Shown piece by piece: positions 3,995-11,526 of a DNA stretch of 13,133 nucleotides. The stretch is from contig CAMHRH010000015.1 in the NCBI GenBank assembly GCA_946187605.1, positions 1 through 13,133 on the forward strand. The letters run 5' to 3'. The position numbers and the translations under genes were made by a program. Within the stretch, counting starts at the first letter, position 1. Every line of letters starts with the position of its first letter. This DNA is from an uncultured Candidatus Saccharibacteria bacterium. Its GTDB lineage: Bacteria; Patescibacteriota; Saccharimonadia; Saccharimonadales; Saccharimonadaceae. Below the pieces are notes generated by a model, which saw only the letters and a list, made by a program, of their open reading frames with translations, was not told the origin of the DNA and did no database searches.

Positions 3995-6385
3995 ATGAAA
4001 GATAATCTAACAATTATCGATGGCAAAAGCGTTTTTTACCGTGGCTATTACGCAATGGGACACCTTGCACTTCCGGACGGCACGCCGACCGGCGCAGTTT
4101 ACGGATTTGCCGCCATGCTAATTGAGATTATTGAAAAACTTGAGCCAGAATATATCGCCGTCGCATGGGACAAGCCCAAGACTAATATTCGTCGCCGTCG
4201 TGCAATTTATCCCGATTACAAAGGCAACCGCAAACCCGCACCAGACGACTTCTATGCACAAATTCCTTTTTTAATGGAGCTACTCGAAGCCTTTCATATT
4301 CCACTCTACGAATTCGACGATTATGAAGCTGATGATATTATTGGCACGCTCGCCCAAGACGCCGACAGGCAAGGCGTTCGCGTCGAAATCATTTCTGGCG
4401 ATCTTGATATGCTCCAAATTGTAGATAACGATATTCATATGTATCAACTAAAACGCGGTTTTAGTGACGTTCAAAAATTCGATATTCCAACCATAGAGGC
4501 AAAATACGGCCTCAAAAAGTCCCAGTTCCTCGATCTCAAGAGCCTCAAGGGCGATTCGTCCGATAACATACCGGGCGTTCCTGGCATCGGCGAAAAAGGC
4601 GCCGTCAAATTATTGCAACAATACGAGACGCTTGATAATATCTACGCCCACATAGAAGAAATCCCAGGCGCAACTGGCGAAAAATTAAAAAACGGCAAAG
4701 ACTTAGCCTATATCAGCAAACAACTAGCCCAAATCCAGTTTGACGCACCAGTCAAATTCGATCCTTCCGGCACAAAGCTCGCCGATTTTAAGCCAAACGA
4801 CGTTATAGAGACACTAGAAAAATATCAGTTCAATTCGCTAGTCAAAAAGTTCAAGAAATTATTCCCAAATACAGAAAACACTGTAGCCCCAGATAATGTT
4901 GTAAAAAACACAACAGATATCAAGCCAAGCGATACTGACATAAAAATACCGAAAAACTTATATCTTAGCTATGACGTCAAGTCTGATATGCACGACAACA
5001 AGAGCCTCGCAGACGAAATTTTCGCCGGCCGTCCATATTGGGATCTTGGACAAGTTAGTTTTCTTATCGATCCTCTCGCACGTAAAAACGATCAGCTTGA
5101 GCTAGCTATTCCAACTGCAAATACAAATGAATATATTAAACAGCGCCAGCTACTCGCCACGACACCGAAACTCGAAAGAATTGCCACGGATTTCGACCTT
5201 CCGCTCATCCCGGTTCTCTATAAAATGGAGCAGACTGGCGTTAAAATTGACCAATCACGCTTTGACGCTCTCAATAAAGAATTCAGCGAAGAGACCGCGG
5301 TACTCGAAAAAGAAATACAGGAACTGGCCGGACAAAGTTTTAATATTAATTCGCCAATTCAATTATCCGAAGTCCTTTTTGAAAGGCTAATGCTCCCAAC
5401 AAAGGGCATAAAGAAAACTTCGCGCGGGTATTCTACTGGCGCGAAAGAACTCGACAAACTCCGCGACCTCCATCCTATCATCCCTAAAATTGAGCGCTAT
5501 CGCGAAGTCGCAAAGCTGCTCAGCACCTATATAATGCCTCTGCCGAAACTCGCCGACAAAAACGACCGCATTCACACCACATTCACACAAAACGTCACTG
5601 CAACCGGTCGCCTATCCAGCATAAACCCAAATCTCCAAAACATTCCCGTTCGAAGCGATGACGGCAAACGTATTCGCAACTGCTTCGTTGCCGACAAAGG
5701 CAAAATATTTGTTTCTGCTGATTACGCCCAATTTGAACTCCGTCTCGCCGCCGCACTAAGTGGCGATGCAAAGCTAATTGAGGATTTCAACTCCGGATTA
5801 GATATTCATACCAAAACCGCCAGCGACGCTTTTGGCGTGCCGTTCGATCAGGTCACAAAAAACCAACGCCGCGCTGCTAAAGTTATTAACTTTGGCGTCC
5901 TGTACGGCATGAGTCCCAAAGGTCTCTCTGATGCCGCAAATATGACTTTCTCCGAGGCAAAGCATTTTATCGACAATTATTTTGAACTGCGCGCCCCAAT
6001 TCGCAAATATCTTAACCAAACTTTAGAACAGGGTAGAGCCGCCGGATACGTCGAAACTCTATTTGGGCGTCGCCGCCCGACACCAGACTTATCGGCACCA
6101 AACTTTATCGTGCGTAGCGCTGCCGAGCGCGCCGCTGCCAATATGCCAATCCAGGGCACCGAAGCCGACTTAATGAAAACCGCTATGCTCACCGTCGACG
6201 CAGACCTGCCAGACAGCGCCAAGCTAGTTCTCCAAATCCACGACTCCCTAATCATTGAGTGTAACGAATCGGATGCTGAAAAAATTTCCGAATTACTACG
6301 CACAAAAATGGAACAAGTCGCCCCAAATCTCCCAGTCAAATTAGCCGTCGATGTCAAAATCGGCCATGACTGGGGAGAGCTCTAA
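3995..6385 (+). CDS. polA: DNA polymerase I (5' nuclease and polymerase domains; proofreading domain degenerate)
   Basis: The 796-residue protein fills gaps and removes RNA primers in replication and repair. The N-terminal 5' nuclease (about 1-290) starts with LTIIDGKSVFYRGYYA and has EADDIIG (111-117), SGDLDMLQ (134-141) and GDSSDNIPGVPGIGEKGA (186-203). Residues about 291-400 replace the 3'-5' exonuclease domain; they are short and lack its acidic motifs, so proofreading is very probably absent, as in Taq polymerase. The polymerase domain shows TGRLSSINPNLQNIP (537-551), motif A with Asp576 and Glu581, motif B RRAAKVINFGVLYG (625-638) with Phe633 and Tyr637, and motif C at 748-752. Motif C reads His-Asp-Ser instead of the usual His-Asp-Glu, an unusual change; catalytic Asp750 is kept. 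The start fits the family, although no ribosome binding site is present. Confidence 0.96.
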   Translation: MKDNLTIIDGKSVFYRGYYAMGHLALPDGTPTGAVYGFAAMLIEIIEKLEPEYIAVAWDKPKTNIRRRRAIYPDYKGNRKPAPDDFYAQIPFLMELLEAFHIPLYEFDDYEADDIIGTLAQDADRQGVRVEIISGDLDMLQIVDNDIHMYQLKRGFSDVQKFDIPTIEAKYGLKKSQFLDLKSLKGDSSDNIPGVPGIGEKGAVKLLQQYETLDNIYAHIEEIPGATGEKLKNGKDLAYISKQLAQIQFDAPVKFDPSGTKLADFKPNDVIETLEKYQFNSLVKKFKKLFPNTENTVAPDNVVKNTTDIKPSDTDIKIPKNLYLSYDVKSDMHDNKSLADEIFAGRPYWDLGQVSFLIDPLARKNDQLELAIPTANTNEYIKQRQLLATTPKLERIATDFDLPLIPVLYKMEQTGVKIDQSRFDALNKEFSEETAVLEKEIQELAGQSFNINSPIQLSEVLFERLMLPTKGIKKTSRGYSTGAKELDKLRDLHPIIPKIERYREVAKLLSTYIMPLPKLADKNDRIHTTFTQNVTATGRLSSINPNLQNIPVRSDDGKRIRNCFVADKGKIFVSADYAQFELRLAAALSGDAKLIEDFNSGLDIHTKTASDAFGVPFDQVTKNQRRAAKVINFGVLYGMSPKGLSDAANMTFSEAKHFIDNYFELRAPIRKYLNQTLEQGRAAGYVETLFGRRRPTPDLSAPNFIVRSAAERAAANMPIQGTEADLMKTAMLTVDADLPDSAKLVLQIHDSLIIECNESDAEKISELLRTKMEQVAPNLPVKLAVDVKIGHDWGEL

Positions 6386-6388
6386 TCC

Positions 6389-6417
6389 TTTAAAAACAAT
6401 TACGCTTATGCTAAAAT
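6389..6417 (+). promoter_or_regulatory. Promoter of the surface protein-aldolase-TM2 unit
   Basis: TTTAAA (6389-6394) and TAAAAT (6412-6417) are 17 bases apart, with TG one base before the -10 (TGCTAAAAT). Transcription should start near 6424. No other promoter is seen before 9383, so the three genes are probably one transcript. Confidence 0.6.
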
Positions 6418-6418
6418 A

Positions 6419-6439
6419 GACCTTAGATAATATAAGGTC
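6419..6439 (+). promoter_or_regulatory. Inverted repeat that can hide the ribosome binding site
   Basis: GACCTTA (6419-6425) and TAAGGTC (6433-6439) are perfect complements seven bases apart. The right arm contains the Shine-Dalgarno bases AAGG (6434-6437) for the ATG at 6445. The left arm is at or just before the predicted transcription start, so it could act as an RNA hairpin blocking ribosomes if transcription starts early, or as a DNA operator. Confidence 0.45.
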
Positions 6440-6444
6440 AAAAT

Positions 6445-7536
6445 ATGTCTATCACAAAAACATCTTTCAAAAGAATCAGTGCTTTTTCTATAAGCGCATT
6501 ATTGCTGGCTAGCGCAACCGTCGCGCCCGTCCATGCCGCAGCCAAACATTATATATCGATGATCAGCAACTCTAGCTATACTCAGGGCCTAAATAAAGAT
6601 AATTGCGCCGACGGAGGCGCCACTATCAGCTTTGGAAATGCCACGATTACGGACGACGATGCTGTCAAATTTTCCATAGCATTATGCGCCCCAAACGGCT
6701 CGAACAAGCAAAGCGAGGTCAAAGTCGCAAAGACTTCCGAGTTAACTAATGTAAACCCAAATTACCTGGATACTCTGCCAGGCGAAACGCCGACAGCCGA
6801 AAGTTCAGCGTCAAGCACGACGAATGGAAGCGCCTATTCAGCGATGACGCAGCACTTTGTATACTCTAACCTTGACGACGATGATGACTATACAGTTTTA
6901 GCCCGAATGACAATAACAACCCCAACAACCATCGACCCAACGACCGGAGAACCTTTCGCCGGAGCAATTGACCGTACGGGCGTAATCGCATTCAATATTA
7001 TCGCTGGAGAAGAACCAGAGAACAGCACTAAGAGCAGCAGCGCGACTCCAACCATTACAATTAATAAAGAAGACGGCTCATTCACATACACCGACGAATC
7101 GGGCAAAGCAGCAGAAAACGGCGGTATAGCTCGCATTAGTGCAGCTATTCGGAAAAACGACACCGACGCAAATGGCGCAACCGACATAGATATAGATACT
7201 TCAAATCTCCACATCGAAGGTAATACTATTTCCGGCATTTCCCCTATAACAAGTCTAGATCCAAACTCCGAATATACGCTAAGTGTTTACGTCGAGTATG
7301 GCAATGGCACGCATGAAACGCATGAGGTCGTCTTTACTACTGACGCAAACGGAAATCTCGACAAGATTATTAGTATCGACGGCAAAAAGGTTGATGACGC
7401 AGACGCTACCTCCGCTGCAGACTCGACCAAAAACCCAGCAACTCTCGACCCAATCATTAGCAGCATCATCATACTATTCGGCATCGTCCTATTCTGCTTC
7501 AGTGCTGTTAAATATATAAAGTTGAGCCGCCGCTAA
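6445..7536 (+). CDS. Secreted, membrane-anchored acidic surface protein with Fn3-like repeats
   Basis: The 363-residue protein begins with a signal peptide (basic start, hydrophobic 11-27, likely cleavage near the alanines at 31-33). The mature part is rich in Asp, Thr and Ser. Two stretches, ending near 185 and 300, have the strand pattern of fibronectin-III-like domains (LDDDDDYTVLARMTI at 143-157; LDPNSEYTLSVYVEYG at 271-286), joined by a low-complexity Ser/Thr linker (about 190-205). Cys54 and Cys81 could form a disulfide. The C-terminus has NPATLD (330-335), a hydrophobic segment (about 337-357) and a basic tail, the layout of a sortase cell-wall sorting signal, though the motif is not LPxTG. 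It could be a plain membrane anchor. It is the first gene of a unit with the aldolase fusion and probably acts in surface contact. No specific family is recognised. Confidence 0.8.
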   Translation: MSITKTSFKRISAFSISALLLASATVAPVHAAAKHYISMISNSSYTQGLNKDNCADGGATISFGNATITDDDAVKFSIALCAPNGSNKQSEVKVAKTSELTNVNPNYLDTLPGETPTAESSASSTTNGSAYSAMTQHFVYSNLDDDDDYTVLARMTITTPTTIDPTTGEPFAGAIDRTGVIAFNIIAGEEPENSTKSSSATPTITINKEDGSFTYTDESGKAAENGGIARISAAIRKNDTDANGATDIDIDTSNLHIEGNTISGISPITSLDPNSEYTLSVYVEYGNGTHETHEVVFTTDANGNLDKIISIDGKKVDDADATSAADSTKNPATLDPIISSIIILFGIVLFCFSAVKYIKLSRR

Positions 7537-7545
7537 GACAACACC

Positions 7546-9393
7546 ATGAAAAAAGTCCTCATCGTCGGAAATGTCTTCAAAGACGTCTATCTTCGCCTAG
7601 ATAATCGCAGTAATCATTTCGAGACTGACCAAAACGACATCAAATGGCTTGATCTTTCATTTAACGGCAGTAAACATAATTATTACTCTCGCGTCAGCAT
7701 TTACGGCGGCGTAAGTATTAGCCTAGAGGTCCTGAGTCGCTTCGGCATAAACGCAAGCATCTCTGGCACGCCAGCGACCTTCCTCGATGGGCAATTTATC
7801 GCGAAGGATGTACAAACTACTTATCGCTACATCTTATGCCAAGACAATAATACTAGCATCCTAAAAGCTAGTGAGCCAGCATACTCAATCTGGGAAGCCC
7901 CAGCCGAAGCACCTGACTGGATTTACCTCGATAGCTCTGCCGTCATTTCGCCAAAAGTCGCAGAAGAAATCATCAATTACCTCAATCTTAGCCAGGATAC
8001 TAAACTTGCTTATTTCATAGATAACCACACAAACCAGAACGCACCGCATATCCAAAATCTGATTAACCATTCGGCACTTATTATCACAAATACAAAATCC
8101 TTCGCGGACAGTAAAGACTGCGTCAGAATAAGTAAGAACCATATCGAATATCTTGGCCGCAACGTCGGTTGGTCGCTCGATAATAAGTCTGACCTTATGA
8201 CAAAATTCTCCTCTCATCTAACTATCGCCGCATCAGTATTTGGCGCCTTAATACTAGGCAAAGAACCTGGCGAGGCCCTACTGCTCGCACGCGAAAACGC
8301 CGAAAGCTCAAAACTAAGTAATACTTCTAATCTCAGCACTCTCGAAAAAGCAATCGCTGACGATTATTACCGCGTCGAGAAAAAATCTAATCGGAGCACA
8401 TCAAACATGGAAATCGAGAACACCGCAAAAAAACTTATGACCCTAGGAAAAGGAATCCTAGCCGCAGACGAATCCGGCGGAAGTATTCATAAAAAATTCG
8501 AATCAATGAATATCCCCGACGACGAACAACATCGCCGCAATTATCGCAACATATTCTTCACGACGCCAGAACTCGAAAAATACGTCAGCGGCGTGATACT
8601 ATTCGATGAGACTGCCCGGCAAAGTGCCGACGATGGCAATAATTTCATTAATTATCTAAAAAATCGCGGCGTCATATCTGGCATCAAAGTCGACCAAGGA
8701 CTCGTTAACTTTGACGACTCAGACGAAAAATATACGCAAGGACTCGACGGCCTATCGAATCGCCTAAAAGAGTACTATGATATGGGCGCACGCTTTGCAA
8801 AATGGCGCGCCGCTTTCGAACTAACCGACCATAGCCCGAGCCAAATGGCAATTCAAAAGAACTGCGAAATACTAGCTCAGTACGCAAAAGACTGCCAAGA
8901 GGAAAATATCGTACCAATTGTCGAGCCGGAGCTTGTTTACGACGGCGACTATACTATCGAACAAAACATCGAATACACTGGCAAAATCCTTGACTGCCTA
9001 TTTAATGAACTCGCAAAACAAAAGATTAATCTCGCCGGCTGTATTCTAAAAGTTAACATGGTGCTAGCAGGGAAGCGCCAAGAAAAGCAATCAACGCCAG
9101 CAGAAGTCGGCCATGCAACCGCTCAAGTCTTACGCCAGCATGTACCACACGAGCTCGCCGGCGTCGTATTCTTATCTGGTGGTCAAAGCGTCACTCAGGC
9201 AACCGAAAACCTACAAGCCGTCACAAACAACGGACCATTCCCATGGCCAGTCACATTCTCATATGCACGCGCACTCCAGGATCCAGCCCTAAAAGCCTGG
9301 AAAGGTAATGACGCAAATGCCGACGAAGCCCGCAACGCATTTAAAGAGCGTTTAATCGCAAACGCTAGAGCCCTCAAGAAAAATGCCGACTAA
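7546..9393 (+). CDS. Degenerate PfkB-like domain fused to class I fructose-bisphosphate aldolase
   Basis: The 615-residue protein has two parts. Residues 288-615 are a vertebrate-type class I aldolase that splits fructose 1,6-bisphosphate into dihydroxyacetone phosphate and glyceraldehyde 3-phosphate. Seen are GILAADESGG (303-312), FAKWR with Lys419, IVEPE with Glu460, the Schiff-base Lys502 in ILKVNM, LSGGQS (543-548) and SYARAL with Arg575. Residues 1-280 resemble a PfkB/ribokinase sugar kinase: an opening strand VLIVGNVFKDVYL, a GG motif (54-55) followed by an alpha-helix ending FGINAS, and a TNTKSFA segment where the family has N-x-x-E. The GAGD anion-hole/catalytic-base motif is missing; the matching stretch reads DLMTKFSSHL (216-225). 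So the kinase half is probably inactive. The start lies nine bases after the surface protein stop without a ribosome binding site. Met288 may be an internal start. Confidence 0.88.
   Translation: MKKVLIVGNVFKDVYLRLDNRSNHFETDQNDIKWLDLSFNGSKHNYYSRVSIYGGVSISLEVLSRFGINASISGTPATFLDGQFIAKDVQTTYRYILCQDNNTSILKASEPAYSIWEAPAEAPDWIYLDSSAVISPKVAEEIINYLNLSQDTKLAYFIDNHTNQNAPHIQNLINHSALIITNTKSFADSKDCVRISKNHIEYLGRNVGWSLDNKSDLMTKFSSHLTIAASVFGALILGKEPGEALLLARENAESSKLSNTSNLSTLEKAIADDYYRVEKKSNRSTSNMEIENTAKKLMTLGKGILAADESGGSIHKKFESMNIPDDEQHRRNYRNIFFTTPELEKYVSGVILFDETARQSADDGNNFINYLKNRGVISGIKVDQGLVNFDDSDEKYTQGLDGLSNRLKEYYDMGARFAKWRAAFELTDHSPSQMAIQKNCEILAQYAKDCQEENIVPIVEPELVYDGDYTIEQNIEYTGKILDCLFNELAKQKINLAGCILKVNMVLAGKRQEKQSTPAEVGHATAQVLRQHVPHELAGVVFLSGGQSVTQATENLQAVTNNGPFPWPVTFSYARALQDPALKAWKGNDANADEARNAFKERLIANARALKKNAD
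8393..8409 (+). promoter_or_regulatory. Possible internal ribosome binding site and start for a free aldolase
   Basis: GGAG (8393-8396) is followed after ten bases by an in-frame ATG (8407) encoding Met288, where the aldolase domain proper begins (MEIENTAKKL). Class I aldolases usually start just here, so a separate aldolase of 328 residues could be made from the same mRNA. Confidence 0.35.
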
Positions 9394-9823
9394 GCCACAC
9401 AAAAACATCAAGAGCAAGCTCCAAGAAGCCATCGAAAAGTCAACGAAAAAGCATCGCCGCAAAGCTAAACCTCTGACACGCAAGCGCGTTACGTATTGCG
9501 GTATTGCAGGAATTCTATTCGGATGGCTCGGCATACATAACTTCATGATGCACCGCCCAAAACGCGCCTTTGGACATATAATCTATAGCGCAATCACTTT
9601 CGACATGTTCGCTATACCTCTAATATATGCTGCATTCGTCGTATATCAGTGCCGTCATGGCAAAGAATGCATCGACATCACGAGTTACGACGATACACTA
9701 AATGTTGTCGTAATTGTCGGATTAATCTTATTCATTACGAGCGTCATTTGGGGTGTCGTAGAGGGAATAATCTTAATCGCAAATCGTTCGCGCTTCCCGG
9801 TCGAAGCCGAACCGACCAAATAA
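9383..9823 (+). CDS. TM2-domain membrane protein
   Basis: This 146-residue protein has a strongly basic N-terminus (1-36) followed by hydrophobic segments at about 38-55, 63-88 and 106-133. The part YCGIAGILFGWLGIHNFMM (38-56) matches the TM2 domain pattern, in which a G-W/G-L-G-x-H-x-F turn joins two membrane helices. The His and Phe of that turn are present. A Cys90/Cys96 pair lies in the loop before the last segment. TM2 proteins are widespread, small and mostly of unknown function. The start overlaps the aldolase stop by 11 bases and has no clear ribosome binding site, which suggests translational coupling. Why a TM2 protein follows an aldolase is not apparent. Confidence 0.8.
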   Translation: MPTKPHKNIKSKLQEAIEKSTKKHRRKAKPLTRKRVTYCGIAGILFGWLGIHNFMMHRPKRAFGHIIYSAITFDMFAIPLIYAAFVVYQCRHGKECIDITSYDDTLNVVVIVGLILFITSVIWGVVEGIILIANRSRFPVEAEPTK

Positions 9824-9849
9824 AAATCCCCGCCTCGAAGAGACAGGGA
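9822..9849 (-). terminator. Intrinsic terminator of purB
   Basis: Read on the - strand, TCCCTGTCTC (9849-9840) pairs over ten positions with GAGGCGGGGA (9836-9827) around a TTC loop, including two G-T wobbles, followed by TTTTT. On the + strand the same two positions become C-A mismatches and no T-run follows, so the element works for purB, not for the TM2 gene. Confidence 0.8.
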
Positions 9850-9864
9850 ATAAAGATTTGAGTG

Positions 9865-11352
9865 TCAGTAGAATATCGGCCTATATTTCTCTAGTACCTC
9901 TAGCGCAATTGACTCAGATTCTCCAATGTAGTTCGACGGACGCAATGCCAGCAATGCCGTCTTATCGTTATCGGATAAGTCAGACTGAGATCGAATAAAA
10001 TCTCGCAGCATCTCTAAGGTTACCATCTGGCCGCGCGTTAATTCCTTTAGACGATTATACGCATTAGGCACGCCGCGCGAACGCAGCTTCGTTTGTATCG
10101 CCTCGGCCAAAACTTCAGGATGCGCATCAAGTTCCTCGCGCATTCTTGTTTCGTTCACTACTATCTTACGCAGCCCCTTCAGAGTTGAATCAAGCGCAAG
10201 CAGCACAAAGCCAAACAGCTCACCTATAAAACGTTGCATTACCGAGTCTGACAAATCACGCTGCATTCTGCTCAATAATAGTCCGTCCACCATCGAGCTA
10301 AACATACCCGTAGATAGCTTCGCTAAGCCTTCGCTGTTTTCAAAGTTAATTGGGTTTACCTTGTTAGGCATAGTGCTAGACCCAACCTCTTTTGCGATAA
10401 CTTTCTGACCGAGAATACCGCGGCTTATATATTGCCACATATCCTGATCAAGTGCGCGCAACACGCCAATAAGTATCTTTAGCTCATTCATCAGACGCGC
10501 CACCCAATCATGCGTCTCAATCTGATCGCAGAACTTATTGTAATCAAAAGCACCATACTCGCTGTTTACAAAATCCTCCGCTATTTGCGACCAACGACAT
10601 TCTGGATAAGTTGCCACCAGAGCTGCCAGATTGCCAGTTGCGCCACCAAATTTCACAGACGGACGAATCACATCAATGCCGTCACGACAACGCGCCAACT
10701 GCGCATAATACGTAGAGAGCATTTTACCAAAAGTTGTCGGAGTAGCTGGCTGACCATGCGTTAACGACAACATCGGAACATCAGCATATTCCTCAATCAT
10801 TCTCGATAACTCGGCCATTACGCCAGCAAAACGCCCTTCTGACGATAATAATACTTCATTTATCGCATTTTTTATCGAGCAGGCATAAGCGATATTTGTA
10901 ACATCCTCAGATGTGCAGCCAAGGTGAATATAGCTGCATAAATCTCCAAAGCCAGCATCGGTGAGTTTTTCGGCAATATATATCTCTACCGCCTTTACAT
11001 CATGATTGCACTCCTTTTCAATCTCTTTAATGCGAATCGCCATCGGCAACGGATCATTATCGGCAGTATTTACTAGCTTAGAAAGAAAATCTATCGCATC
11101 GTCAAATACCCAAGGACTATGCCCGCTACGCTTATATCTTTCCAAGATAGACGAATCGATAAATATCGAAGGATGGCTCAAGATATAGCGCAGCCAACTC
11201 ACCATTACGCGCAGGCGATGACGCTGCAGGCCAACACCTTCGCCGAAATACTCTTCCAGCGCCACGCTAACCCACTGATACCGCCCAGTAAACGGCGAGA
11301 CCGACTTTAAGGCCGCAACCTCTTCAGACGACAAAGTTCTTACTTCACTCAT
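9865..11352 (-). CDS. purB: Adenylosuccinate lyase
   Basis: The 495-residue protein belongs to the fumarase/aspartase superfamily. It cleaves adenylosuccinate to AMP and, in de novo purine synthesis, SAICAR to AICAR. The E. coli-type PurB pattern is clear: VSPFTGRYQ (18-26), IHLGCTSEDVTN (142-153), SLTHGQPATPTTFGK (196-210) with the catalytic His199, and the mobile signature loop GSSTMPNKVNPINFENSEG (324-342) with Ser326. E. coli has His in the loop where Asn330 stands here. It is about 40 residues longer than E. coli PurB. The start is secured by a perfect AGGAGGT eight bases upstream. No other purine genes are next to it, so a role in making AMP from IMP by salvage is likely if the organism lacks the de novo pathway. 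Stop codon is TGA. Confidence 0.95.
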   Translation of the reverse strand: MSEVRTLSSEEVAALKSVSPFTGRYQWVSVALEEYFGEGVGLQRHRLRVMVSWLRYILSHPSIFIDSSILERYKRSGHSPWVFDDAIDFLSKLVNTADNDPLPMAIRIKEIEKECNHDVKAVEIYIAEKLTDAGFGDLCSYIHLGCTSEDVTNIAYACSIKNAINEVLLSSEGRFAGVMAELSRMIEEYADVPMLSLTHGQPATPTTFGKMLSTYYAQLARCRDGIDVIRPSVKFGGATGNLAALVATYPECRWSQIAEDFVNSEYGAFDYNKFCDQIETHDWVARLMNELKILIGVLRALDQDMWQYISRGILGQKVIAKEVGSSTMPNKVNPINFENSEGLAKLSTGMFSSMVDGLLLSRMQRDLSDSVMQRFIGELFGFVLLALDSTLKGLRKIVVNETRMREELDAHPEVLAEAIQTKLRSRGVPNAYNRLKELTRGQMVTLEMLRDFIRSQSDLSDNDKTALLALRPSNYIGESESIALEVLEKYRPIFY

Positions 11353-11374
11353 TTTAATGTACCTCCTATTTTGG

Positions 11375-11405
11375 ACAAAAAATTTTAAGCACCGAATGTG
11401 CTTAA
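11375..11405 (-). terminator. Hairpin with U-tract in the purB leader
   Basis: On the - strand TTAAGCAC and GTGCTTAA (11405-11385) form a perfect 8-bp stem with a 5-base loop, followed by AATTTTTTG. It lies between the purB -10 box and its ribosome binding site, only about four bases after the predicted start. It could stop read-through from rplY, act as an attenuator, or stabilise the 5' end of the purB mRNA. Confidence 0.55.
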
Positions 11406-11415
11406 TTGTCTAAAT

Positions 11416-11424
11416 AATATAACA
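11416..11424 (-). promoter_or_regulatory. Extended -10 promoter for purB
   Basis: On the - strand this reads TGTTATATT, an extended -10 element. No convincing -35 is seen. Transcription should start near 11409, about 57 bases before the start codon. Confidence 0.5.
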
Positions 11425-11487
11425 TATTTTCGCCACTTTTCATAGCGAACAAGGCCTATTGACAACAAACAACAATTATTTCACAAC

Positions 11488-11515
11488 AAAAAAGCGCCCG
11501 CATTATTACGGGCGC
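11488..11515 (-). terminator. Intrinsic terminator of rplY
   Basis: On the - strand GCGCCCG (11515-11509) pairs with CGGGCGC (11500-11494) around an 8-base loop and is followed by six T (11493-11488). It starts 11 bases after the rplY stop codon. Confidence 0.9.
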
Positions 11516-11526
11516 CCTTAGAACTA

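Noticed and set aside
11459..11464. TTGACA -35 box on the + strand
   Set aside because: No acceptable -10 follows at 16-18 bases, and no + strand gene lies downstream.
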